From Sungkyunkwania multivorans (lineage in GTDB: Bacteria > Bacteroidota > Bacteroidia > Flavobacteriales > Flavobacteriaceae), in contig NZ_JBHTJH010000025.1 of the NCBI RefSeq assembly GCF_042675645.1, positions 1 to 64,000 on the forward strand: a DNA stretch of 64,000 bases, in the 5' to 3' direction. How positions within the stretch are numbered: position 1 is the first letter of the stretch; each line of letters begins with the position of its first letter. A program made the position numbers and the translations under genes. Of the stretch, positions 17,523 through 25,151 are shown piece after piece. The notes beneath the pieces were generated by a model that was given only the letters and a program-made list of their open reading frames with translations, was not told the origin of the DNA and did not search any database.

Positions 17523-17545
17523 ATTGTTAAACATGCTTTAACAAT
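17523..17545. promoter_or_regulatory. Palindrome ATTGTTAAA-N5-TTTAACAAT, candidate operator
   Basis: Two perfect 9-base arms separated by CATGC, about 12 bases upstream of the best -7 candidate (17558-17565) of the ABC exporter operon. Its position and symmetry suggest a binding site for a dimeric regulator. It shares the 11-mer ATGCTTTAACA with the region upstream of the TIGR01777 gene. Confidence 0.55.
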
Positions 17546-17583
17546 AGGTGATTTCTATATCTTTACAAAAAACTGTTTTTTTT

Positions 17584-18510
17584 ATGAATGATCTATTGGT
17601 TGTTGAGGGTGCTACCAAGAAATTTGGAGATTTCACCGCATTGAACAATGTATCCATCAACATACCTAAGGGAAGTATTTTTGGGCTTTTGGGGCCTAAT
17701 GGTGCTGGTAAGACCACACTGATCCGTATAATCAATCAAATTACCTATCCAGATAGCGGTCGCGTGTTTTTAGACGGCGAGCTTTTGCAATCGCATCATA
17801 TTAGACAGATCGGTTATCTGCCTGAAGAACGAGGCTTATATAAGACCATGAAAGTGGGGGAACAAGCCGTTTATTTGGCCCAATTGAAGGGATTGTCCAA
17901 GCCTGAGGCCAAAAAAAGGTTGAAATTTTGGTTCGAACGTCTAGATATCGGTGATTGGTGGAACAAGAAGATACAAGAATTGTCTAAGGGAATGGCCCAA
18001 AAGATACAATTTGTGGTCACCGTATTGCACGAGCCCAAGTTGCTCATATTTGACGAACCCTTCAGTGGTTTCGATCCTATCAATGCCAATAAGATAAAAG
18101 ATGAGATCCTTTTTTTGAGGGAACAGGGCGCTACGGTCATATTTTCAACACATCGCATGGAATCGGTCGAGGAACTCTGTGATGATATCGCGTTGATCCA
18201 CAGGTCCAATAGGATCTTGGATGGTAAGTTGGCCGATATCAAACGCGCACATCGTTCCAACACGTACGAGATCGGTCTGGAGACTTCAAATAAAGAGGCG
18301 CTGCGTAGAGAGCTTGATGCAAAATTCAAACTTTCCGAAGCAAACTTTAAGACCATCGGCGACGAATTAAAGCTGAATATCCATTTGGACAATGGAAGCA
18401 CTCCCAACGACCTGCTTACCTATCTTACGTCCAAAGGGCAACTGACCCATTTTGTGGAATTGGTGCCCAGCGCAAACGATATCTTTATACAAACTGTAGA
18501 AAAACATTAG
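17584..18510 (+). CDS. ABC-2 exporter ATP-binding protein (NatA-like)
   Basis: The ATPase subunit of an ABC-2 type exporter, about 309 residues. Walker A is GLLGPNGAGKTTLIRIINQ, the Q-loop region is RQIGYLPEERGLYKTM, the signature is ELSKGMAQKIQF, Walker B is LLIFDEPFSGFDP, and the switch His is in FSTHRMESVEE. The C-terminal part (about 225-309) fits the DUF4162 domain of NatA-like proteins. The reading frame extends upstream to 17548, but I chose ATG 17584 because MNDLLVVEGATKKFGDFTA matches family starts and the upstream part overlaps promoter-like sequence. It is one base from the permease gene. The substrate (sodium, drug or lipid) is not evident. Confidence 0.92.
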   Translation: MNDLLVVEGATKKFGDFTALNNVSINIPKGSIFGLLGPNGAGKTTLIRIINQITYPDSGRVFLDGELLQSHHIRQIGYLPEERGLYKTMKVGEQAVYLAQLKGLSKPEAKKRLKFWFERLDIGDWWNKKIQELSKGMAQKIQFVVTVLHEPKLLIFDEPFSGFDPINANKIKDEILFLREQGATVIFSTHRMESVEELCDDIALIHRSNRILDGKLADIKRAHRSNTYEIGLETSNKEALRRELDAKFKLSEANFKTIGDELKLNIHLDNGSTPNDLLTYLTSKGQLTHFVELVPSANDIFIQTVEKH

Positions 18511-18511
18511 A

Positions 18512-19825
18512 ATGAACCATCTGCCTATTATCATAAAACGCGAATACCTGAACAAGGTTCGAAATCGTTCATTTATCATTATGACCTTTCTCAGTCCTAT
18601 CATCATGATCGCGCTGGTTGCCGTAGTCGCCTATTTGTCGCAGCTCAATAACGACAAGGTAAGGGAAATAGCGGTATTGGACGAGTCTCGTATGTTTACA
18701 GAAGTTTTAAAGGACACCGATAAGACAAAATTTAAATTTTTTGAAAATACTTCGCTCAATGCTGCACGAGAAGAGGTCAAAGAAAAAGAATTATACGGAT
18801 TACTGCATATTCCTAAAGAAAGCGATCATCAGCAACTGGCCGAAAGTATCACTTTCTATTCTCAGGATTCTCCCAGTCTATTAGTGATGGATTCACTGAA
18901 TGATCTCATCAGCAATAAGCTGACGGACATCAATATGAAGGAGAATGAAGTGAATATTGAAATGATCAAAGCCCTGGAGGCAAGAGTAAACATTCGTCTG
19001 GAAAACTTTTCGGGTGAAGAAACTTCCGAGCTTGGCAGCTTCATGAAGCTAGGGTTTGGCGGTCTTGCCGGATATCTATTATTTATGTTCATCATTATTT
19101 ATGGAAATATGATCATGCGAAGCGTCATTGAAGAAAAGACCAGCAGGATCATAGAGGTCATTATTTCTTCGGTAAAGCCCGTTCAATTGATGTTAGGTAA
19201 GATCATTGGCACCTCATTGGCAGGAATCACGCAATTCTTGATTTGGGTGGTTCTGGGAGGTGTGATGCTATTCGTTGTTTCTGCCATCATCGGCATCAAT
19301 ATTAGTGAGTTGCAAAGCCCACAGCAAGAATTGTTGATGGATCAGGCACAAAATCCAGTGCTTCAAGAAAAGATAGGGATAGCACTCATGGAGTTTGTAA
19401 ATTTACCATGGCTCAATCTTATAACGGCCTTTCTTTTCTTTTTTGTTGGAGGATATCTATTGTATAGCTCGTTATATGCTGCTATCGGGGCTGCCGTGGA
19501 CAATGAGACCGATACACAGCAATTTATGATGCCAATACTAATGCCACTCATTTTAGCGGTATATGTCGGAGTTTTTACGGTCATAGAAAATCCACACGGC
19601 ACCGTATCTACTGTTTTTTCAATGATTCCTTTGACATCTCCTGTAGTTATGCTGATGCGTATTCCTTTTGGGGTACCGCTCTGGCAACAAATTCTTTCGC
19701 TAGTATTGCTATTTGCCACCTTTGCTCTGGTCGTTTGGTTGGCAGCCAAGATCTATCGAGTCGGAATCTTAATGTACGGCAAGAAAGCGAGTTACAAGGA
19801 GCTCTACAAATGGTTGAAGTATTAA
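18512..19825 (+). CDS. ABC-2 family permease (NatB-like)
   Basis: The membrane subunit partner of the preceding ATPase, 437 residues. One N-terminal transmembrane helix (about 22-43, SFIIMTFLSPIIMIALVAVV) is followed by a large extracytoplasmic domain of about 130 residues. Five or so helices follow from about 185 on, including MLGKIIGTSLAGITQFLIWV and FVGGYLLYSSLYAAIGAAVD. This is the ABC2_membrane_3 layout of sodium/drug exporters such as NatB. The gene starts one base after natA-like and is followed by an MscS-type channel after 19 bases, so the three are probably one transcript. Confidence 0.9.
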   Translation: MNHLPIIIKREYLNKVRNRSFIIMTFLSPIIMIALVAVVAYLSQLNNDKVREIAVLDESRMFTEVLKDTDKTKFKFFENTSLNAAREEVKEKELYGLLHIPKESDHQQLAESITFYSQDSPSLLVMDSLNDLISNKLTDINMKENEVNIEMIKALEARVNIRLENFSGEETSELGSFMKLGFGGLAGYLLFMFIIIYGNMIMRSVIEEKTSRIIEVIISSVKPVQLMLGKIIGTSLAGITQFLIWVVLGGVMLFVVSAIIGINISELQSPQQELLMDQAQNPVLQEKIGIALMEFVNLPWLNLITAFLFFFVGGYLLYSSLYAAIGAAVDNETDTQQFMMPILMPLILAVYVGVFTVIENPHGTVSTVFSMIPLTSPVVMLMRIPFGVPLWQQILSLVLLFATFALVVWLAAKIYRVGILMYGKKASYKELYKWLKY

Positions 19826-19844
19826 GTTTTAAAACATCAATAAT

Positions 19845-20687
19845 TTGGAAAAACTAAAACAGTTTTTAAATTACACCTTTTCGTTTAGCGAGAATATATA
19901 TATCAACGTCAAGACCATCTTGATCGTCACTCTCGTGTTTTTCATAACGTCATTCCTGCTCAGAATGTCGCGTAAGTTACTTACAAAACGACTCGATGCG
20001 GATGACCAGGCAAAATTTAAGACTGTCTTTTCGTTCGCCAAGTACTTCATCTATACGGTGGTCCTCTTGCTCACTGTTCAGAATATGGGTATCAATATAA
20101 CGGCAGTATTTGCAGCTTCTGCAGCATTGATGGTCGGTGTAGGTCTGGCCTTACAAACTGTTTTTCAAGATATCTTTTCTGGTATCATCATCCTTGTGGA
20201 TAAAACGGTACATGTAGATGATATTATAGAGATCGACAACAAGGTAGGGAGGGTGACCAATATCAACCTTCGTACCACAAGGGCGGTCACCATAGACAAC
20301 AAAGTGTTGATCATTCCCAATCACAAGTACCTCACAAATAGTCTGTACAATTGGACACAAAATGGTACGATCACCAGAGAGCATATCGAGGTTGGAGTTG
20401 CCTATGGAAGTGATTTGGCATTGGTAAAGCGCCTACTAATACGAGCGGCGGAAGAACATCCAAAAATTTTAAAAATACCTGAACCCCTAGTTTTATTTAT
20501 GGGTTTTGGCGATAGTTCGTTAAATTTCAGATTGATCTTCACCTTGGATGACAGCTTTGCCGCTGGGATACCTAAAAGCGATCTGCGCTTTAGAGTAGAT
20601 GAACTATTTAGAGAGCATAAAGTAAGCATCCCGTTCCCGCAACGAGATGTGCATATATTCGAACAAAAAATCAAAGATAATGTCTAA
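19845..20687 (+). CDS. Small-conductance mechanosensitive channel (MscS family)
   Basis: A tension-gated channel that releases solutes on osmotic downshock, in the inner membrane. It has 280 residues with two to three transmembrane helices in the first 110. The pore-lining segment is VFAASAALMVGVGLALQTVF, rich in Gly and Ala as in MscS TM3. The cytoplasmic beta and alpha-beta vestibule domains follow (DIFSGIIILVDKTVHVDDII, VTNINLRTTRAVTIDNKVLI, then PNHKYLTNSLYNWTQ). The apparent start is TTG, 19 bases after the permease; no closer ATG keeps TM1 complete. Its last 8 bases overlap the next gene, indicating translational coupling to the sigma-54-type regulator. Confidence 0.9.
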   Translation: MEKLKQFLNYTFSFSENIYINVKTILIVTLVFFITSFLLRMSRKLLTKRLDADDQAKFKTVFSFAKYFIYTVVLLLTVQNMGINITAVFAASAALMVGVGLALQTVFQDIFSGIIILVDKTVHVDDIIEIDNKVGRVTNINLRTTRAVTIDNKVLIIPNHKYLTNSLYNWTQNGTITREHIEVGVAYGSDLALVKRLLIRAAEEHPKILKIPEPLVLFMGFGDSSLNFRLIFTLDDSFAAGIPKSDLRFRVDELFREHKVSIPFPQRDVHIFEQKIKDNV

Positions 20688-21843
20688 AATATTGGTCATA
20701 GAAGATGAAGCTGCAATCAGAAGGGTCCTTGTAAAGATTCTTACCGAGGAGAGTGATACGTACGAAGTAGAGGAGGCCGAAGATGGCTTGGTCGGAGCTG
20801 AAAAATTAAAGAAAGAAGATTATGACCTGGTGCTTTGCGATATCAAAATGCCAAAGATGGATGGTGTGGAGGTATTGGAGGCGACAAAAAAGATAAAGCC
20901 CGAAGTACCCTTTGTGATGATCTCTGGCCATGGCGACTTGGATACCGCTGTCAATACCATGCGACTAGGTGCTTTCGATTATATCTCTAAGCCCCCAGAT
21001 CTGAACAGATTGTTGAATACGGTCAGAAATGCCTTGGACCGAAAGGAGCTGGTCGTGGAAAATAAGCGATTGAAAAAGAAGGTCGGTAAGAACTATGAGA
21101 TGATCGGCCAATCGGAGGCGATCTCTCATATCAAAGAAATGATCGAGAAGGTCGCGGCCACCGATGCACGAGTGCTGATCACTGGGCCAAATGGTACGGG
21201 AAAGGAATTGGTTGCGCACTGGATCCATCAGAAGAGTGAACGTGCTAAAGGGCCGATGATAGAGGTCAATTGTGCTGCGATTCCTTCAGAATTAATAGAG
21301 AGCGAGCTCTTTGGGCACGTTAAAGGTGCCTTTACTTCGGCCAATAAAGATAGAGCAGGAAAGTTTGAAGCTGCAAATGGCGGAACCATCTTTTTGGACG
21401 AGATCGGGGACATGAGTCTTTCGGCCCAGGCAAAAGTATTGAGAGCATTACAAGAAAGCAGAGTGCAACGAGTAGGAAGTGATAAAGACATCAAAGTGAA
21501 TGTTCGCGTTATCGCTGCGACAAATAAGGATCTGAAAAAGGAAATAGCAGAGGGAAAATTCAGAGAGGATCTCTATCACCGATTGGCGGTGATCTTGGTC
21601 AAAGTACCAGCCCTTAATGATCGCAGGGATGATATTCCATTATTGATAGCGTATTTCACCGAGAAAATATCTGAGGAGCAGGGTACGGTGGCCAAAACGT
21701 TCTCACCAAAGGCGATCAAGCTGTTGCAAGAGTATGATTGGACCGGAAACATCCGAGAATTACGCAATGTGGTAGAGCGTTTGATCATCTTGGGCGGAAA
21801 AGAAGTAACAGAAGAAGATGTAAAGCTTTTTGCAAGTAAATAG
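20680..21843 (+). CDS. Sigma-54 activator-type response regulator lacking a DNA-binding domain
   Basis: An NtrC-like protein of 387 residues. The receiver domain (1-120) has phospho-acceptor Asp in LVLCDIKMPKMDG. The AAA+ domain (about 140-370) has a P-loop variant GPNGTGKELVAH, the sigma-54-contacting GAFTSA loop, Walker B GGTIFLDEIGDMS, and the arginine region FREDLYHRLAVI. It stops soon after RELRNVVERLIILGGKEVTEE, with no C-terminal Fis-type helix-turn-helix, so it would act from solution or through a partner. The frame opens at 20647, but ATG 20680 (MSKILVIEDEAA) matches receiver starts and overlaps the mscS stop by 8 bases. An intrinsic terminator follows. Confidence 0.9.
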   Translation: MSKILVIEDEAAIRRVLVKILTEESDTYEVEEAEDGLVGAEKLKKEDYDLVLCDIKMPKMDGVEVLEATKKIKPEVPFVMISGHGDLDTAVNTMRLGAFDYISKPPDLNRLLNTVRNALDRKELVVENKRLKKKVGKNYEMIGQSEAISHIKEMIEKVAATDARVLITGPNGTGKELVAHWIHQKSERAKGPMIEVNCAAIPSELIESELFGHVKGAFTSANKDRAGKFEAANGGTIFLDEIGDMSLSAQAKVLRALQESRVQRVGSDKDIKVNVRVIAATNKDLKKEIAEGKFREDLYHRLAVILVKVPALNDRRDDIPLLIAYFTEKISEEQGTVAKTFSPKAIKLLQEYDWTGNIRELRNVVERLIILGGKEVTEEDVKLFASK

Positions 21844-21874
21844 TATGAACCGTGGTTCGGTGGGGATAATATAG

Positions 21875-21906
21875 AAAAACGTCTAGAGGATATCTAGACG
21901 TTTTTT
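21875..21906. terminator. Intrinsic terminator, bidirectional
   Basis: Stem ACGTCTAGA / TCTAGACGT with loop GGATA, an A run before it and a T run after it. It lies between two convergent genes and can serve both. Confidence 0.9.
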
Positions 21907-21926
21907 ATATCAGAAATTATTGGTCT

Positions 21927-22724
21927 TTAGTCATTCTGTGTGGTAGAATAGGAGCCTTCCTTACAGGTTTGCACCTTATCCATTGCTTTGCGTACAATCT
22001 GTAAAGCACTCTTTGCATAACTGGCTTTGGTCACCTCTAGCGCCTCACCTTCAAGGGTTTCATAGCTTCTGCTATAATCAGCTAGGATATCATAGGCTTC
22101 GTCGCATTCCATGGCGTCGACTAGCACAGCAATGGCATTTTCGAGATTTTCCAAGGCCGAATCCATTTTCTTCTTCACAACAAGCTGCTCTTGCAACTCT
22201 TGCTCTTTCTGAGCTCTTATATCCGCCTGGAGACGTCGTTGCTCTTCCATCTTCTCTTGAAGCAGACGTTGTTGCTCCAGTAATTTTTGTTGCTGAGCAA
22301 GTAATGCCTCTTCCTGGTCTTTCAGATTATCCGATGCCATGGCCAAGTCATCCTCAGGATTGTTAGACATGCATATTTCTAACGATTCCATGGTTTTCAT
22401 GGCGAGCTCTTTGATCTTTTTCGCATGGTAACGCCCTTTTTCAAACTCTTCGGCGGCAATGGCCATATCGGCATGCTCTAAAAGGTCGAAACTAGCGTTG
22501 AACGCATTTTTGCAGCCACATTGTTCCGTGATCGCCTTTACCTCAGTAAAAGATTTCACAGCCCTTTCGACATAGTATTTCATATGCTCGATGTTGTTGG
22601 CCTCTAAAGATTTTTTGGTGTGATTGTAACCGTAGACTGATGCATCGTAGGCACTTTCACAAGATTGACCGTACGAGATACCTAATGCCAAAAGCATTAC
22701 GATTAGCGGGGTAATTTTTTTCAT
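21927..22724 (-). CDS. Exported coiled-coil protein of unknown function
   Basis: I do not recognise a characterised family. The protein has about 265 residues with a signal peptide (MKKITPLIVMLLALGISYGQ) and then a Cys-containing helical domain (SCESAYDASVYGYNHTKKSL). A strongly Gln/Glu-rich coiled coil spans about 125-190 (LLAQQQKLLEQQRLLQEKME), followed by a C-terminal helical part with two further cysteines. The frame extends upstream to 22775, but I chose 22724 because the signal peptide begins there. It is presumably periplasmic. The palindrome ACATTGCAATGT lies just upstream of this start. Confidence 0.75.
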   Translation of the reverse strand: MKKITPLIVMLLALGISYGQSCESAYDASVYGYNHTKKSLEANNIEHMKYYVERAVKSFTEVKAITEQCGCKNAFNASFDLLEHADMAIAAEEFEKGRYHAKKIKELAMKTMESLEICMSNNPEDDLAMASDNLKDQEEALLAQQQKLLEQQRLLQEKMEEQRRLQADIRAQKEQELQEQLVVKKKMDSALENLENAIAVLVDAMECDEAYDILADYSRSYETLEGEALEVTKASYAKSALQIVRKAMDKVQTCKEGSYSTTQND

Positions 22725-22739
22725 GACACAAAATTTAGG

Positions 22740-22751
22740 ACATTGCAATGT
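22740..22751. promoter_or_regulatory. 12-bp palindrome upstream of the coiled-coil gene
   Basis: ACATTGCAATGT is its own reverse complement and lies 16 bases upstream of the chosen start codon on the minus strand. It may be an operator or part of the leader. Confidence 0.35.
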
Positions 22752-22787
22752 TACAATAAAAATGCTAAAAACCAAATGTAACTCACT

Positions 22788-22814
22788 AAAAATGGGGGCT
22801 TAAGGCCCATTTTT
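22788..22814 (-). terminator. Intrinsic terminator after the beta-barrel gene
   Basis: Arms AAAAATGGG / CCCATTTTT enclose a G/C-rich centre and give an A-run/T-run flanked hairpin. It lies 41 bases after the minus-strand stop codon at 22855. Confidence 0.75.
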
Positions 22815-22854
22815 ATGCTGTTTCTAAGCATTTAGTGTAAAATTTAACAATAAA

Positions 22855-24087
22855 TTAGAAATTTAAGATAGGTAGAGCAAACTTTATGCCAGTTTGAATA
22901 TCGGGTGCATTGTTCACTAAAAGGTCTTGCTGGATATAGATGGAGAATTCAGCTTTTTTGGTGAAGGAATATACTAAAGACCAGTAACTTGGGTATTTGT
23001 ACAAATGTCGGGCAGCTTCATGCCATCTTTTAATTCGGTCAGGATTAAAAGGCACATAATAGTCTTCCTCTTTCTTCTGATTGTAAGGGGTCTGAATACG
23101 ATAATTGATACCCAAAGAATGATGTCCGCCGTTCCTGTTTCTCCGCGTGAATTCGATTTGTGTTTCCAGACTTCCAAAGAAGGAGCTTGTTCCCAGGTCC
23201 GTTTGATCATTTACAAAAGAGATCATGTCCTTTTTCAGTAGGTTCAGTCCAAGTCCGACCAGTATGCTTCTATTCTTGCTAAAACGATAGGTTTTAACGC
23301 CCGCCATGGACATTCCAAGGTCGACGGAAGTATTATACTTGCTGAGGTTAGTTCCTAAATGCGCTCCAAAGTTGAGGTGAATATTCTTTTCTCTCAAAAG
23401 TTCTGGATAATAATAATAGGCTGTTTCTATTCCAGAGAAAACAAATTGATCCTTCGAGATGTGGAGGCTATTTCCATCTCTATCGGTGTATTTTATACCT
23501 GCCTTATCCAATCCCAAGACCCTTCTGCCAAAGGGGTCCTCACCACCTGCAATGTTGCTATGGAAACTTTCTATAAATTGGTCGCCAGTGATGGTGGCAT
23601 ATGGAAAGCTACCATCTGTAAGCATGAACGCCCGTGCAGTGACGAGAAGCTCCTGTTTCTTTGCCAGGGGAATGTTCAGTGCTATTCTAAGATCTTTGAC
23701 CACACCATCATACTCAAACGTATACGATTCCGACGGACTGTTCTCAGGGTCAAAGAAAGCAATACGGCTAAAAAAAGCGATATCTTTCATTCGTGCTCTA
23801 TCATCGGCATTGGTTGGGATGTAGGCAGTAACAGGCTGTCCCCAGATATTTCCACTGCTTAACTGAAGGTCAAGTGACGATGTGCGATCCGCCTGATACT
23901 TAAAATTATGTGGAAGCGTGTAAAAAAGGATTCCGAAAGGATGAGTTGCTAGCGTTGTGGGTTTTGAAATCCCATTTTTAAAGGAGGTGGAATCCTGCAA
24001 GATCGGATCTTGGCTAAAAAGACCTTGAAAAGTTAATGATAGCATTAAAAATATCGAAAGTCGAATCGGAGAAATAATATGGCGCAT
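22855..24087 (-). CDS. Putative outer-membrane beta-barrel protein of unknown function
   Basis: A 410-residue exported protein with signal peptide MRHIISPIRLSIFLMLSLTF, then QGLFSQ. The rest shows alternating polar/hydrophobic segments with many aromatic residues (KAGIKYTDRDGNSLHISKDQ, YWSLVYSFTKKAEFSIYIQQ) and a terminal aromatic residue (LPILNF), as in outer-membrane barrels. It resembles the uncharacterised DUF3187-like/porin-like proteins of Bacteroidetes only in general terms; I do not assign a family. It is transcribed divergently from ppk2 and upstream of the coiled-coil gene, but a terminator separates the two. Confidence 0.7.
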   Translation of the reverse strand: MRHIISPIRLSIFLMLSLTFQGLFSQDPILQDSTSFKNGISKPTTLATHPFGILFYTLPHNFKYQADRTSSLDLQLSSGNIWGQPVTAYIPTNADDRARMKDIAFFSRIAFFDPENSPSESYTFEYDGVVKDLRIALNIPLAKKQELLVTARAFMLTDGSFPYATITGDQFIESFHSNIAGGEDPFGRRVLGLDKAGIKYTDRDGNSLHISKDQFVFSGIETAYYYYPELLREKNIHLNFGAHLGTNLSKYNTSVDLGMSMAGVKTYRFSKNRSILVGLGLNLLKKDMISFVNDQTDLGTSSFFGSLETQIEFTRRNRNGGHHSLGINYRIQTPYNQKKEEDYYVPFNPDRIKRWHEAARHLYKYPSYWSLVYSFTKKAEFSIYIQQDLLVNNAPDIQTGIKFALPILNF

Positions 24088-24142
24088 TTAGATAATCGTT
24101 GCTGTGATCTTTTTTGGGTAAAGATAGCGAACTTCTTCAGTC

Positions 24143-24174
24143 TTGGATTATGATGGTAATCTTTTCTATCTTTA
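24143..24174 (+). promoter_or_regulatory. Candidate promoter of ppk2
   Basis: TTG (24143-24145), 21-base spacer and TATCTTTA (24167-24174), one base off the TAnnTTTG consensus. All candidate ppk2 start codons lie downstream. Confidence 0.5.
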
Positions 24175-24251
24175 GGCTTCAATTTTTTGCAAATCCTGAT
24201 CACGAATGATATTTGATGTACTTAGGGTTTGGCAAAATGCAATTTCAACAG

Positions 24252-25145
24252 ATGAAAAAAGTCAAATACACCAAATTCAGGGTGGATGCACCCATAACTT
24301 TGAAAGATGTCGACACCTCCTTGGACCTTGATGCAGACAGGAAGAAAATTGAAAAAGAATTAGAAAAGATGAGAGTGCAATTAGGGGATTTGCAGAACAC
24401 CCTCTATGCGCACGGGAAATATGCCGTATTGATCTGTATTCAAGGAATGGATACCGCTGGAAAAGACAGCTTGATAAGAGAGGTCTTTAAAGATATCAAT
24501 GCTCGAGGCGTGGTAGTTCATAGCTTTAAGGTGCCAACACCCTTAGAATTGGGCCACGATTTCCTTTGGAGGCATTACATCGCTCTTCCCGCGCGTGGGA
24601 AATTCGGTGTCTTCAATAGAACCCATTACGAGAATGTGCTTGTAACGAGAGTGCATCCTCAATATATTTTAGGAGAAAACATTCCTGGAGTAGATAGCCT
24701 AGAGGATGTGAATGATGAGTTTTGGGAAAAACGCTTTCAGATGATCCGGGACTTTGAGAAGCATATTGCCGAAAATGGGATGATCATCTTCAAATTCTAT
24801 CTTCATATCTCTAAAGAAGAACAGCGCCAACGATTATTAAGGCGTTTGCACAAGAGATCCAAGAATTGGAAATTCTCAGCAGGCGATCTTAAAGAACGAG
24901 CACTTTGGGATAAGTATCAAGTATATTATGAAGAGGCTATCAATAAGACAAGTGAACTTCACGCGCCATGGTACACGATTCCGGCGGATGACAAACCTAC
25001 AGCACGCTATCTTGTTGCTAAGATATTATTTGAAAAGCTCAGCGAGTACGATGATATCAAAGAACCTGAATTGGAAGCAAAGATAAAGGAGCATTTGGAT
25101 GAATATATTGCGCAACTCGAATCGGAAGCGCCTAAAAAGAAATAA
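24252..25145 (+). CDS. ppk2: Polyphosphate kinase 2 family protein
   Basis: A PPK2-type phosphotransferase that moves phosphate between polyphosphate and nucleotides, cytoplasmic. About 297 residues from the chosen start. The Walker A-like motif is IQGMDTAGKDSLIREVFKDI. The block FKVPTPLELGHDFLWRHY and the lid motif FGVFNRTHYENVLVTRVHP are characteristic, followed by MIIFKFYLHISKEEQRQRL and WHAPW-type ending (ELHAPWYTIPADDKPTARYL). The frame starts at 24213 with several Met codons. I chose 24252 (MKKVKYTKFRVDAPI) because the earlier residues do not look conserved. The class (AMP or ADP preference) cannot be read safely. It is 6 bases from the M28 peptidase gene. Confidence 0.9.
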   Translation: MKKVKYTKFRVDAPITLKDVDTSLDLDADRKKIEKELEKMRVQLGDLQNTLYAHGKYAVLICIQGMDTAGKDSLIREVFKDINARGVVVHSFKVPTPLELGHDFLWRHYIALPARGKFGVFNRTHYENVLVTRVHPQYILGENIPGVDSLEDVNDEFWEKRFQMIRDFEKHIAENGMIIFKFYLHISKEEQRQRLLRRLHKRSKNWKFSAGDLKERALWDKYQVYYEEAINKTSELHAPWYTIPADDKPTARYLVAKILFEKLSEYDDIKEPELEAKIKEHLDEYIAQLESEAPKKK

Positions 25146-25151
25146 AGACCT

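Larger units (their letters stand above)
17271..17583. other. Intergenic region: dnaJ terminator and ABC-operon control region
   Basis: These 313 bases contain the palindrome GTGCTAGCAC (about 17313-17322), the terminator at 17361-17395 and the ATTGTTAAA/TTTAACAAT palindrome at 17523-17545. A TATCTTTA sequence at 17558-17565 is the best -7 candidate for the ABC genes. No reading frame was accepted. Confidence 0.65.
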
